Shown here in pieces: positions 21,002-29,294 of a stretch of 29,294 nucleotides of DNA. The translations under genes were made by a program, and so were the position numbers. Positions within the stretch are counted from its first letter, which is position 1. Each line of letters starts with the position of its first letter. The notes beneath the pieces were generated by a model, which searched no databases, had not been told where the DNA came from, and was given only the letters and a program-made list of their open reading frames with translations. The DNA comes from Coptodactyla brooksi. Taxonomy: Eukaryota; Arthropoda; Insecta; Coleoptera; Scarabaeidae. Location: NCBI GenBank assembly GCA_033557675.1, contig JAWQRM010000134.1:1-29294 (forward strand), read 5' to 3'.

Positions 21002-21050
21002 GATGTTCGACACACGTTTCGCTAACCAAGTTAGCATCATCAGAAGCATC
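21002..21050 (-). ncRNA. Hammerhead-like motif, copy B (best preserved)
   Basis: On the minus strand: GAUGCUU, CUGAUGA, U, GCUAAC-UUG-GUUAGC (six perfect pairs as stem II), GAAACGUGUGUC, GAACAUC. The outer arms GAUGCUU and GAACAUC pair as stem I with one mismatch and one wobble. Stem III is A-U, C-G and a G-U wobble with a two-base loop, and the cleavage triplet would be GUC. All conserved core bases of a type I hammerhead are present. The extra U after the first core strand is non-canonical. It lies in the 3' terminal part of a PLE remnant. Confidence 0.6.
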
Positions 21051-21059
21051 ATCATAGTT

Positions 21060-21540
21060 TTTATAACTATATCAAAGGAATATCTGGTTCCAATTCAGAA
21101 ACAAATTAGATAAATAATATATAATAGAAAAAACTAGAAACTGTCTGACGGGGCTATTAACCAGAGGAGAAATCCTAAAGGAGTAAATCCAAAAAATGGA
21201 ATCCAACAAAACTGGGAAGGATAATAACGAAGGAAGAAAAAGAATATTTAAGTTTACATAATGAAAAGCAACACATTCTAATTTTTTTCTTATTTACATT
21301 GGAAGCAAAGGAAAATTATAACTTTCATAAGAGCGGCTAATTTAGATCGTTTTTCTGCTCACGGTTGATTCTAATGGATGCGTTTTATGGTGTAGCATCT
21401 TTTTCTGAATATTTCTTAGATAGCTATGTAGAACGTATATTTTCTTAGATAATATATAGGATATATTTCTACTGCAAACTATCACAGACACTCGAATGCA
21501 TAATTAATTAGTCAAAATGTGAACAAGATAAACGTTAGAT
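21060..21540. other. Unassigned PLE-internal or flanking sequence
   Basis: No protein similarity was recognised between the RT fragment and the hammerhead-like motif. It includes A/G-rich sequence at 21120-21250 with a word shared with 11726-11750, and short repeats of TAGATAATATATAGGATATAT style near 21420-21470. Confidence 0.4.
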
Positions 21541-21776
21541 AATGGGAACGAAATCTTGCCCTTACGTGCGTTTCTTCTAATATTCGTATTGTATCTTCGA
21601 TAGGTTTGTTGGAGTACAGATTCGTAATATCGGACGATATCAACTTTCTGTGTGGTATGGTTTGTATATTCTTGATCTTGTTCATAAGGTCTAGATTGTT
21701 CGTGATGGTGCTTTTGTTTTCAAACCGTGCTGTGATTCGTATATCTTTGGTGGGGTATTTTGAAATTTGTCATTGT
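21541..21776 (-). pseudogene. Penelope-like reverse transcriptase fragment
   Basis: A minus-strand frame of about 79 codons, bounded by a TAA at 21777-21779, reads FKYPTKDIRITARFENKSTI, then NNLDLMNKIKNIQTIPHRKL, ISSDITNLYSNKPIEDTIRI and LEET. The segment SSDITNLYSNKPIEDTI matches the catalytic motif of Penelope-type reverse transcriptases (SxDVxxLYTNIPxxExI), with D of the first catalytic Asp present. Only the fingers/early palm region survives. The YxDD-type motif and everything after are missing, so it is inactive. Confidence 0.75.
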
Positions 21777-21923
21777 TTATAGCAGTGCTGAAAATACCAT
21801 TTAAAAGTGGTCTCAGAAGAAACAAGGGACCAAAACGAAAGGATTGATGAAATGATTTGTGCCATCATGGAAGCCGATATTACAAAATCCGTCTAGTTTC
21901 TGATTTTGTATTATCGGTTTCTA

Positions 21924-21954
21924 GCTCGACGCACGTTAAAAACGTGTGTCGAGC
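21924..21954. repeat. Head-to-head inverted repeat of hammerhead-like 3' sequence
   Basis: GCTCGACGCACGTT (21924-21937) and AACGTGTGTCGAGC (21941-21954) pair over 14 bases with one G-T wobble around AAA. The arm AACGTGTGTCGA is identical to the stretch inside motif copy B (minus strand, GAAACGTGTGTCGAAC). Two partial motifs therefore face each other here, without the CUGAUGA strand. Confidence 0.8.
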
Positions 21955-21959
21955 AGTTA

Positions 21960-23435
21960 ATTTATTGACTAATTTGTTACTAAACCACAGATTCACAATC
22001 CATAGTTCGTAGTGTACTAAAGTAGTGTACTCCAACTTAATAATTGTGTAACATATCTACACATATCTAGCACTCGGATGGTTCTTCTATGCGCGAACAT
22101 ATTTTTTCCAAATTCGAAGAATAATTTGGAAGGAATTGGTAATTGTTTTTAAAAATAAATGTGACAATTTTAATTAAGATTTTTTAGGAATAGTTATTTC
22201 CAATGATTAAAATAGGTAATAATTTTAAGAGAAGGTTCAAATGGTCGGAAAACGATATCTAATTAAAACATATAATGAACAGTATTGAAAGCATTATATT
22301 ACATTTTTATACTCTTGTCTATGATAGGTTGTTGTTACCGAATAGATGGTCGATCGTTAAGGAGCTTATATAGAAGAAATATGATGCTATGAGTTAATGA
22401 CTAGTCTATTGAAGGAATACATTTTTTTATAAGATGACAGTTCATGGATTGATGAAAATTGATACAATTTAAGAGACATAATTAATAATTAGACATAATA
22501 ATAATATCTTTAAAATCGGTCTAAATGTTGACAACAAATGCCACGCCATGTCTGATCATGCAATAAATACCGCTCGCTAGCTTCACGACAATCTTTCAAC
22601 GTGTTCACTCATCGAATGTTACATTCTAATACATTCAACAGACACAATGCGTTGCTCCGCCGGTGTCTCCGAGAAGCGCTGCTAGCGCCGCTTAAATCAG
22701 CTTAGCGGATCAAGGACCTGATGTCGCAACCGCCATAATATGGGTAACCTATACGTCTACGTACTTTAAACGCGATCGTTTTCTCGATATTACCGCGCAT
22801 AATTGCGGCGCGATAACATTGCTGCGGTATCGTTAAATGTAAATTTTATGGCAGATGACTGCAGGCAGACGACGATTTTGAGCTGAGAGTCCGTGAACCG
22901 ATCGCATATTTCGCTCTGGTTTCGAAGAAAGTAAAAGCAGCAATCGAGGACACCACAATACTGAAGCGATCACTCTGAATTTCGATGGAAAATGACTTGG
23001 TAGAATTAAATAGGGCGTACGTTCGAATTAAATCAAATTACATGATGCTGACCTTTATAATTTAGTTTTGGTTGTTTATATATGGTACTATACAAGACAA
23101 CATGACATGCTTTATTAATCATTCCGCCCAATTTTTGCTAGTCATATGGTGCGTTTCCAAAAATTTCCATTTGCAGTAGACTACGTAAAAAAAGTCACCT
23201 CTTTAATTGACATATCTATTATTACTTTTTGTCATTTTGACCGACGTCAAATTAAAATTATTGACAAAGTTAGTATTGTTGTTAATTTATTCATTGTACA
23301 ATGGTTTTCAATCAAATTCAAAACTTTTGTAGATGATTGCTTGAATGAGCTTCAAGAAAATATTCCTGCATTAGCGATGGGTTATAAAAAAAATCACGAC
23401 ACTGAGGCATTCTGTAAATTTATTTCGTGCAACTA
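21960..23435. other. Gene-free stretch with a GC-rich island
   Basis: No confirmed gene. 22530-22960 is markedly GC- and CpG-richer than its surroundings (for example CCGCCGGTGTCTCCGAGAAG, CGCGCATAATTGCGGCGCG) and may be a promoter, conserved non-coding or ancient element segment. A 96-codon plus-strand frame at 23146-23436 ends just before the transposase remnant below. Its product is hydrophobic and unrecognised, so I leave it uncalled. Confidence 0.4.
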
Positions 23436-23440
23436 GAAAT

Positions 23441-24126
23441 GTGCGGAAAAGGTAGCTCTCGTCCAAAGAAAGAAACTGCGGAATCCATTGGAAATGTTCA
23501 GCAAATTGTTGACAATACGCCAGGAATTTCTCTTTGTGTTCTTGGAGAATAGGTAGATCTGTCTGCTTCCACTGGTCATCCTATTTTAAGGATTTTTATC
23601 CGTATCGCCTGACCTCTGTACAGCAGATTTATTCAAGAGACTTTGCACAGAGAGACGAATTTGGCCGCTGCCTTCTTTTTCTTCTTCTTTTTCTGACGAA
23701 GTCTGGTTCCATCTATCCGGTTATGTAAACTTCCAGCATATGAGAACGTGGGGCGCTGGCAATTTCTTTGAAACTCCTGTTCATCCAAACCATCACTGCA
23801 GAACAATATTGGAAAGAAATTCTCAATGAATTCATTTCCCAACTGCACGAAGTTGACCACTGATTAATTAGCCGCAATACACCAACCATTTGGCCCCCGA
23901 GATCTTGCAACTTAAATTCCCTTGGTTTTTTCCTATAGCCGCATCTAAAAAACAGTATTTTCAAAACTGCAATTAATAATTTAAAGAACTTGCCCAACAA
24001 ATCACTGCTAAATGTGAAGAAATAAACAATTCGCCACATCTCTTGCAATATGTGATTGACGGAGTTACACGAAGAGCTCGCCTCTGTGTTCAGGAAGGTG
24101 GTGCTCACTTCCAGCACTTGTTATGA
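23441..24126 (+). pseudogene. Tc1/mariner-type DDE transposase pseudogene, nearly full length
   Basis: In order across shifting plus-strand frames: SSRPKKETAESIGNVQQIVD, NTPGISLCVLGE (N-terminal helix-turn-helix), LSASTGHPIL, DFYPYRLTSVQQIYSRDFAQ, RDEFGR, then FSDEVWFHLSGYVNFQHMRT with the first catalytic Asp at 23695-23697, ETPVHPNHH, TITAEQYWKEILNEFISQLH, then WPPRSCNLNSLGFFL, PHLKNSIFKT and the C-terminal RRARLCVQEGGAHFQHLL with a stop at 24124-24126. The QQDGAxxH segment with the second Asp is deleted and the third Asp is changed (SPDL to SCNL). At least four frameshifts and several stops are present, so it is inactive. Minus-strand frames over this region are shadows. Confidence 0.88.
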
Positions 24127-24585
24127 ACTCATATAGTTTTCATCGTGAAATAAACAATGCAAATAAAAATTGTGTGTATTTTTAATTTTATAAATCGTCA
24201 ACTGAAAAATGGAATTTTTTTGAAACGCGCGATATTAAATGCAGATTTTATAGTTGGTTCTCGAAAAGTTACACATGTTTTTATTCGCAGAAAGAATTTA
24301 ACAAAGAATTTTCATTAGATATTACTTGAAGGATGGAATACAATGCAGCACCATGTTGGTAATGTTGAATGTGGCGAGTCTTCCATGAACAAAACGAACG
24401 TTTACAATGGCGCAAATGTTGCCCAAAAGGTCGTAAAAAGAGAGCGTTGATAAAGTGAAAAAGAAAAACGACAACAACAATCGAATGTAGCTTCATGAAA
24501 AGCTAAGATACAAAAAAAAACTTGCCAAGTTCGACCAAATGGTAACGTTCTGCTTACTGATTTTTCCGATTTTAATTACATGAGT
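24127..24585. other. Gene-free spacer
   Basis: No recognisable gene. A minus-strand frame at 24281-24496 is poly-Phe/Leu/Val in character and opposite purine-rich sequence, so it is not called. Confidence 0.5.
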
Positions 24586-24589
24586 TCTT

Positions 24590-24725
24590 GTAGAAGTTGT
24601 GGATTTTTTAAACTTTGGCTTAGTAACAATGTTAAACAATGCCATGACCACACCAAAATCCAACAAACGCTTTTTGCTAGACGCACGTTTCGCTGACCAA
24701 CACAGCATTAGTGGTGGCATTGTTT
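24590..24725 (-). mobile_element. Third PLE tail with decayed hammerhead-like motif (copy C)
   Basis: On the minus strand the sequence runs CACTAA (decayed CUGANGA), UGCUG...GGUCAGC as a shortened four-pair stem II, then GAAACGUGCGUC, in which stem III (ACG-UG-CGU) and the GUC triplet are intact. It is followed by TTTTGGTGTGGTCATGGC, the same tail block seen behind copies A and B, and a CCAAAGTTTAAA-type stretch. No PLE protein sequence was recognised upstream. The first core strand is too damaged for catalysis. Confidence 0.55.
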
Positions 24726-24729
24726 AACT

Positions 24730-25455
24730 ACAAGTTCTTGTCACCAGCAACTTCATGATATTCTCGAAGGTAAATAAACCACGAAAAGATTATGTTTTAC
24801 CAATATTGAGGAGATAAAGAAGAAAAGATGAAGAAGAAAGAACAGTGGATAAAGAATCGCTGAGGATATAAAGGCCATGCTAAAACTTGCGCTCCAGAAG
24901 TATTTCAAAGATTGAAAAAAGCGCTGACACAAGAGCTGACACATACATAACACGAAATTGATCAGCAATTCAACCATTTTTATGTGACAACAGTGCAGTA
25001 CATTACAATGCTTACAAGCATTTGCCGAGAAAGTTTCGCTGTTACGTAACGTATACTATATTCATACATTCCTGTATACAAAACAATATTTTTCATTATT
25101 AATACTTATGGATTATGTTCATAGCTAGCTTTATTGTTTTCTTCTTAATCCTGCTGTTCTCTTTAGTTTTACTATATACCGGTAGTCATTCGGGCTATAT
25201 AGAAGTGACCCGTTGTATGCAAGTACAGGAAGATTGTCAAGAATAACTCGAAATTAATATATTGTGATTTTATTACAGTACATAAACGCAGACTACGATG
25301 AAAAGCAATCTTATTACTAACAAAAGTAAAATGTATTATAAAAAATTTTACAAACTTAGTGTTTGTAATATTCTAAAAACAACAGAGAATATCAAACAAA
25401 TTCTGATGTGTATACAATTATTGCCTAATCTTTAGACTGATCACAATAATACACC
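24730..25455. other. Gene-free spacer
   Basis: A/G-rich at 24780-24860, AT-rich afterwards. The minus-strand frame 24753-24977 is a hydrophobic complement of the purine run and is not called. Nothing else was recognised. Confidence 0.5.
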
Positions 25456-25458
25456 ACA

Positions 25459-25460
<2 letters not shown>

Positions 25461-25500
<40 letters not shown>
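25461..25500. repeat. (TA)n microsatellite
   Basis: About 20 TA units, passing into (TATG)n at 25497-25508. It directly follows the 3' end of the minus-strand LINE fragment, so it may be that element's tail or its insertion site. Confidence 0.95.
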
Positions 25501-25510
<10 letters not shown>

Positions 25511-25519
25511 ATATGCATA

Positions 25520-25675
25520 TTAGCTTTGCAGGCCCATTGCTTGGTGGACTGCTTTTCTCCATCCTTTCCTGTCCATAGCCTTCTCCTTCCACTTTCTAAT
25601 ATTACTCCTTTCCATGTTTTTCATTACCATCTCGTCTTCGGTCTTCCACGACTTTTCTTCCCCCCTATTGAGGTA
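25520..25675 (-). pseudogene. Non-LTR retrotransposon (LINE) 3'-end fragment
   Basis: The minus strand encodes TSIGGKKSRGRPKTRW, then after a one-base shift MERSNIRKWKEKAMDRKGWR, KAVHQAMGLQS and a stop at 25520-25522. The pattern RGRPKTRW ... A.DRKxWRKxV is the conserved end of the reverse-transcriptase ORF in several LINE clades (RTE- and jockey-like elements). LINE copies are usually 5'-truncated, and this one is cut close to its stop. The simple-repeat sequence just beyond it would be its 3' tail. Clade cannot be assigned from so short a piece. Confidence 0.75.
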
Positions 25676-25681
25676 TCCAGT

Positions 25682-25713
25682 ATCTGCCCAATAATTGTCA
25701 TTATTGGGCAGAT
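25682..25713. repeat. Perfect 14-bp hairpin with TGTC loop
   Basis: ATCTGCCCAATAAT (25682-25695) and ATTATTGGGCAGAT (25700-25713) are exact reverse complements. The hairpin lies between the truncated 5' end of the LINE fragment and the start of the Tc1/mariner-type remnant, so it may mark the junction. Confidence 0.9.
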
Positions 25714-25734
25714 CAAAATACCCACTGGATTCAA

Positions 25735-26180
25735 CAAACTCATTTTCAAAACATTTGGGGTGTTAATGTTTCGTGTGGAATCATCTGTGGGTATGTAATA
25801 AGACCTTATTTCTATCATGGAGTGCCGACTGGTCAAAGATATCTACATTTTCTAAGCGAAGTACCTTTACATATTCGTTAAACTTTGGTCATTCAACAGG
25901 ATGGGGCACCTGCGCATAACGCTCTTATTGTCACAAACTTACTAAATGAACAGTTCCCCAATAGGTATACATTATCAACCTTCTTTTCCAAATCTAACCT
26001 CCCCCTCTTCCTTTCCAAATTTAAATCCAAAATATTTCTTTCTCTGTGAATATTTAAAATCACAGGTTTACAACGCTGAACCTTCCATCTGGCAAGACGT
26101 GCAACTGCATATTGGTAATGCATGTCGTAGTATTCCAGCTGCAACACTAAGAAACGTAGTGGGAAATGAAGCATTTTGAG
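25735..26180 (+). pseudogene. Tc1/mariner-type DDE transposase, central and C-terminal fragment
   Basis: A plus-strand frame beginning HFQNIWGVNVSCGIICGYVI continues RPYFYHGVPTGQRYLHFLSE, has one stop (TAA near 25880), then TLVIQQDGAPAHN with the second catalytic Asp, ALIVTNLLNEQFPNR. A shifted frame then gives FPNLNPKYFFLCEYLKSQVY, a decayed SPDLxPLDFFLWxYLKSxVY in which the third Asp is lost, and DVQLHIGNACRSIPAATLRN. The C-rich stretch CTCCCCCTCTTCC between them looks like local slippage. It is the same broad family as 2956-3254 and 23441-24126 and is inactive. The N-terminal half is missing. Confidence 0.85.
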
Positions 26181-26184
26181 CACG

Positions 26185-27565
26185 AATTTTAGGCAAAATT
26201 AATTATTTCCAATCATCGATAAAATCCCTTTCTTGCAAAGCACTGCACTCAATTCTGTGAACAGTAAATCTTGCTTGGTACTCTAGACTCGAACACATTT
26301 ATTGATTTATTTCGAATATTTTGTTATAGAACAAACATTTTTTTATATTCAAGTGAAAAGAATAAATCAGAAGATTAATGTATGTTAATGCCAGTATGTT
26401 AATGCCATCTTGTAGTCTTGCATATTAGTCTTTTGCTTACCCTGTACCACAGTTTTTGTTTTGCAACAATATCTCTTCCCTTTCCTCTACAAATACAATC
26501 CAGCCTTAGTAAGTACTAGTCCATACTTTCTCATTTATTACCGGTGTTATAATGCCCTGTCATAGCAATGTAAAGTGATCATTAAATAAGAATTGGCTAT
26601 AATACTTATCCCAACATAGTTGGGCAAATAAGCCTTAAGTCGTTTAGACAATCCGTTGTAAGAGTAATATAATATATTGGCAACAATAGGAAGTGCTTCT
26701 TTGGGAACGCCGCAACTAGTCTTCGTTTTATGTATCAACTGGTGAGACAATCTCGCTTTCTTTAATTTGTTATTTGTTAGAAACGATATACGTCTCTGCT
26801 GGGTTTAATCCCACAACATTTGCACATTTCTAATTAGTATGAACAATTTGAATTTGTTTTCAGTGAGTAATAAATGAGGATATCTCTAGGTAAAATTCTA
26901 TGAAGGAACTTGATTGATTTATTTTTTGATTGTTAACACAAACGGTAGTGATCAAATAGTCGTTAGAAGAGCAAAAGGAATACTTGTAATTTCTTCCATT
27001 CTCAAACAAAAATCACAATGTATTTTATGCAACTATGTATGGTAAGTAATTAATTATTAATACAGTATACATGTAGTTTATCTCTCCGCATGTGATCAAG
27101 GTAGATTCAGACATACCTTGTCTGATATCTTACTTAATACATATGTAAAAATATACATGCACTATATATTTATACTACGTCATACTTCATTTCGATAACC
27201 TGTAATTAAGGAGCCAATCCTGTGTATAGTATGACAAATTTACCTTCACACTCCGTGCTGAACATATTGAAAGTTAAAGTCCCAATAGCGACTGACATTT
27301 TCGATACCAAGTAGTCAGGTTTTTCTCCAACGTTAATTCCTGCGCATCTCTTGCCTCTTAATCCTACTTGTACAATCCACTCACAACTGAATAAAGTTTT
27401 ACAAAATCTGTATAGTCGTCCTTATTTGAAGAGTCTATCTAGTACAAGGACCACTATAACACTCTTATATTCTAAGTTGTTTTTTAAGTTAAGCACTCAG
27501 TTTAGAGCATTTAACTTAAAAAAGAGATTTCCTAATATCCCGTTTAAAATATAGAAACCAGGAAC
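26185..27565. other. Gene-free stretch, 1.4 kb
   Basis: No gene. A short tandem repeat GTATGTTAATGCCA occurs twice at about 26380-26408. The minus frame 26547-26750 and plus frame 27351-27554 have no recognisable motifs. Confidence 0.5.
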
Positions 27566-27574
27566 GGCATGTTT

Positions 27575-27640
27575 AGTACATGGACGAAACTTGGTGTTCT
27601 GTCTGGCAAACTATGCCAGACAGTTTGGTTGGGTAGAGAA
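27575..27640 (+). pseudogene. Possible DDE-endonuclease fragment (YMDETW)
   Basis: A plus-strand frame reads YMDETWCSVWQTMPDSLVG between two stops. YxDETW is the first catalytic motif of IS630/Tc1-type DDE endonuclease domains. No other motif of that family could be placed in the flanks, so this may be chance. The 98-codon frame at 27591-27887 in another register has no recognised family. Confidence 0.2.
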
Positions 27641-27889
27641 AGTAAGTCCAGAAAATAGGGATAGCTTTAACCACTACCGCGGAGGAGTGCAAGATATCAA
27701 TAGTTATAGAGGTGGTATAAAGCGTGCATCCGATGCGGGCCAAAGAGTTATGAAGGTAGATGGGATATCAACGCTTAGATTGTTGAATTTGCAAAGATAT
27801 AGGGAAACATTTTGTTTATTCCCAATTTCTATCGTGTGTGTCCAATTTCTCAACTCCATATCGTCTTGTTTAGTTAAGGACATATAATA

Positions 27890-29205
27890 TAAAAACATAT
27901 GTTATGTAATATAATCATGGCGTGTTTTGCTGCCTAGATGATTTATTCAACTGTATTACAACTTTCTCAGTATTTTCGTATTCAAGTTTCTTCGCTGGTT
28001 TACACCACTTCTACGAGCTTTATCACTAACAAATTTAGAAATCGGTTACTTCTTTTAATCGAATTATAAATGTTTCGTCTTATAGAGGACTGCATGTTAC
28101 GAAAGCTTGATGACTAATTTTATACAAGTTTTATAATTTCAACTGATATTGTCAACGAAAATAGAAATTTCTGTATTTCTACTTAAATGTATAGTAACTT
28201 GATCCTAAAAAGGTTATCATATCGTTGCCAACTTCTTCTCTGGTCTAAAATACTCCACTTTTCCTTAACATCGATTAAATTCGGTTCGTTCTATAACTTC
28301 AATACATTTATCTTATGACTCTGTTTTAATGTAATGCTAAACTCTTCACTATTCTGTTTTCTCGAAAAAGCTTCTTACGTTTATGTTTACTTGTTCCACT
28401 TCTTTGGTACAATACTTTGTCAGAATGTTACAACAATAGCAAACAACATAAATCAATAAAAATAAATGAGGTTTCTTAACAAAAGGCGCAATAGTGTCTT
28501 ACTACCTGAGCAAAGTGATTTATTTTCTAAGTTCAACACGTTCCTAAATGTAAAAGAATCGATTTTAACAAATCGGCCGTATATTAAATTAAATATAGAT
28601 TCTGGACAAGCTAACCGCAATACTATACGATTACCACCTAAACCTTTGAAAAAATTATAATCAAAATCATTAAAAAAAATTAAATATTCTCACGAGATGT
28701 TGAGAAGAAAATACTGCGATGTACTGAGGTAGTAATGTAACAGTTAAAGTACTGTCAATTAGATAGATGGGCGAAATTTTGTGAAATCATCAGATATACT
28801 GAATAAAAAACATAAGAATTTATTCAAGTGCCGTTTAAACAAAAAGTTCTGTTCAAAACGACAACTAAAACCTAAAAACAAATTCTACCAACAAGATAAT
28901 TATCGCAGTAACAGTTTTTTCAATAGATTTTTTTAATATTTTGGTTTCGGCAGGTATATGATTCATACTAGCATGCCGAAAAATGTATTAACACTGCTGT
29001 GTTCCTCAGCTCAATATGACTTTGTTATCTTTCATTAGTTGTTTCCAAAATTTTGTGACTTTGTTTGCTGATGTATAAAGAATAGCATTGCCAAATAGTT
29101 TTTACAAGAAATTATTATTTATTGTATCTCGGGTTACTCTGACCCAAAACCATTTAGATTTATATGACTTTATGTAATTTTATTTTTAACCTTATTTATA
29201 TGAAT
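27890..29205. other. Gene-free AT-rich stretch
   Basis: No gene recognised. The frame 28466-28660 is short and motif-free. Composition is strongly AT-rich. Confidence 0.5.
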
Positions 29206-29209
29206 ACTA

Positions 29210-29294
29210 ACAGTTGGGCTGAAAAGTTCGTAGGCTAACATAGAAAACAATTTTTTTTTGATAAAATTTGATTTTATTATTCAATGTAGTTGCC
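29210..29294 (-). mobile_element. Terminal part of a mariner-like element entering from the right edge
   Basis: After a TA dinucleotide (29208-29209) the sequence ACAGTTGGGCTGAAAAGTTC starts what looks like a mariner-type terminal inverted repeat. On the minus strand the last codons at the window edge read GNYIE followed by two stops, the typical C terminus of mariner transposases (xxGxYxE-stop), with about 60 bases of 3' untranslated sequence before the terminus. The rest of the element lies outside the window. Confidence 0.6.

Larger units (their letters stand above)
20930..21954 (-). mobile_element. Internally deleted Penelope-like element
   Basis: Read on the minus strand, the order is: a fragment identical in type to the 3' part of the hammerhead-like motif (at 21924-21954), a reverse-transcriptase fragment (21776-21541), unassigned sequence, a complete hammerhead-like motif (21050-21002), then the shared PLE-tail block TTTTGGCGTAGTGGTGAC (about 20985-20965). 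Motif-bearing repeats on both sides of an RT fit the pseudo-LTR organisation of PLEs. Most of the RT and the whole GIY-YIG domain are missing. It begins just 20-60 bases after the end of the piggyBac pseudogene. Confidence 0.6.

Noticed and set aside
20873..21055. 60-codon minus-strand ORF across the hammerhead-like motif
   Set aside because: It reads through the RNA motif and PLE tail; similar chance frames appear at 24493-24720 because the nucleotide sequence is shared, not because a protein is conserved.
23633..24117. Minus-strand ORFs over the Tc1/mariner-type remnant
   Set aside because: The plus strand carries the clear transposase motifs in order; these minus frames are complements of it.
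24226..24250. GAAACGCGCG as another hammerhead-like core on the plus strand
   Set aside because: The preceding sequence lacks CUGANGA and a stem II.
25624..25836. 70-codon minus-strand ORF as one gene
   Set aside because: Only its last part (RGRPKTRW) is LINE sequence; the rest is antisense to the Tc1/mariner-type remnant and the hairpin.
1..29294. CRISPR arrays, operons, riboswitches or bacterial features
   Set aside because: No regularly spaced repeats and no prokaryotic gene organisation; the content is arthropod-like.

Overview
The window is AT-rich, intron-style eukaryotic DNA. Its transposon families (Penelope-like elements with GIY-YIG domains, pogo/Tigger, piggyBac and several Tc1/mariner-type transposases with the SPDLTPLDFFLW-type signature) point to an insect or a closely related arthropod. 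The order cannot be fixed from the sequence. No bacterial genes, operons or CRISPR arrays are present. Almost every recognisable protein segment is a decayed transposable element with stops, frameshifts or lost catalytic residues. The long spaces between them look intergenic or intronic.

Layout. 1-1360: a perfect hairpin at the very start, then a 5'-truncated Penelope-like element (PLE) on the minus strand, made of a GIY-YIG remnant followed by a hammerhead-like RNA motif. 2960-3254: the tail of a Tc1/mariner-type transposase (+). 4057-4641: a stretch open on both strands, unidentified. 4950-5950: a two-unit tandem repeat, each unit carrying an internal inverted repeat. 6341-6562: a tRNA-derived sequence folded into an inverted duplication. 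9764-9929: a MITE-like element with long terminal inverted repeats. 10140-10943 (-): an intact single-exon ORF of 267 codons, the best candidate for a resident host gene, with no family I recognise. 12647-12837: a TATA box followed by a 47-codon ORF. 13011-14575 (-): a pogo transposase fossil with a C-terminal zinc-finger tail. 15190-15450: two hammerhead-like motifs (-). 18339-20907 (+): a piggyBac pseudogene split by about 0.75 kb of unrelated DNA. 20930-21954 (-): a shrunken PLE with a reverse-transcriptase fragment and hammerhead-like sequence on both sides. 23441-24126 (+): a nearly full-length but broken Tc1/mariner-type transposase. 24590-24725: a third PLE tail. 25461-25675 (-): a LINE 3' end abutting a (TA)n tract. 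25735-26180 (+): another Tc1/mariner-type fragment. 29210-29294 (-): the end of a mariner-like element running off the window.

The genes do not form a pathway. The unifying theme is a graveyard of DNA transposons and PLEs. The most interesting signal is a recurring structured RNA motif on the minus strand: CUGA(N)GA, stem, GAAACG, seen intact or decayed at five places, three of them with matching PLE-tail sequence. It resembles the hammerhead ribozymes known from PLE terminal repeats, but several copies share an extra unpaired U between the core and stem II. A second recurring theme is the number of perfect short-loop inverted repeats scattered through otherwise unique sequence.
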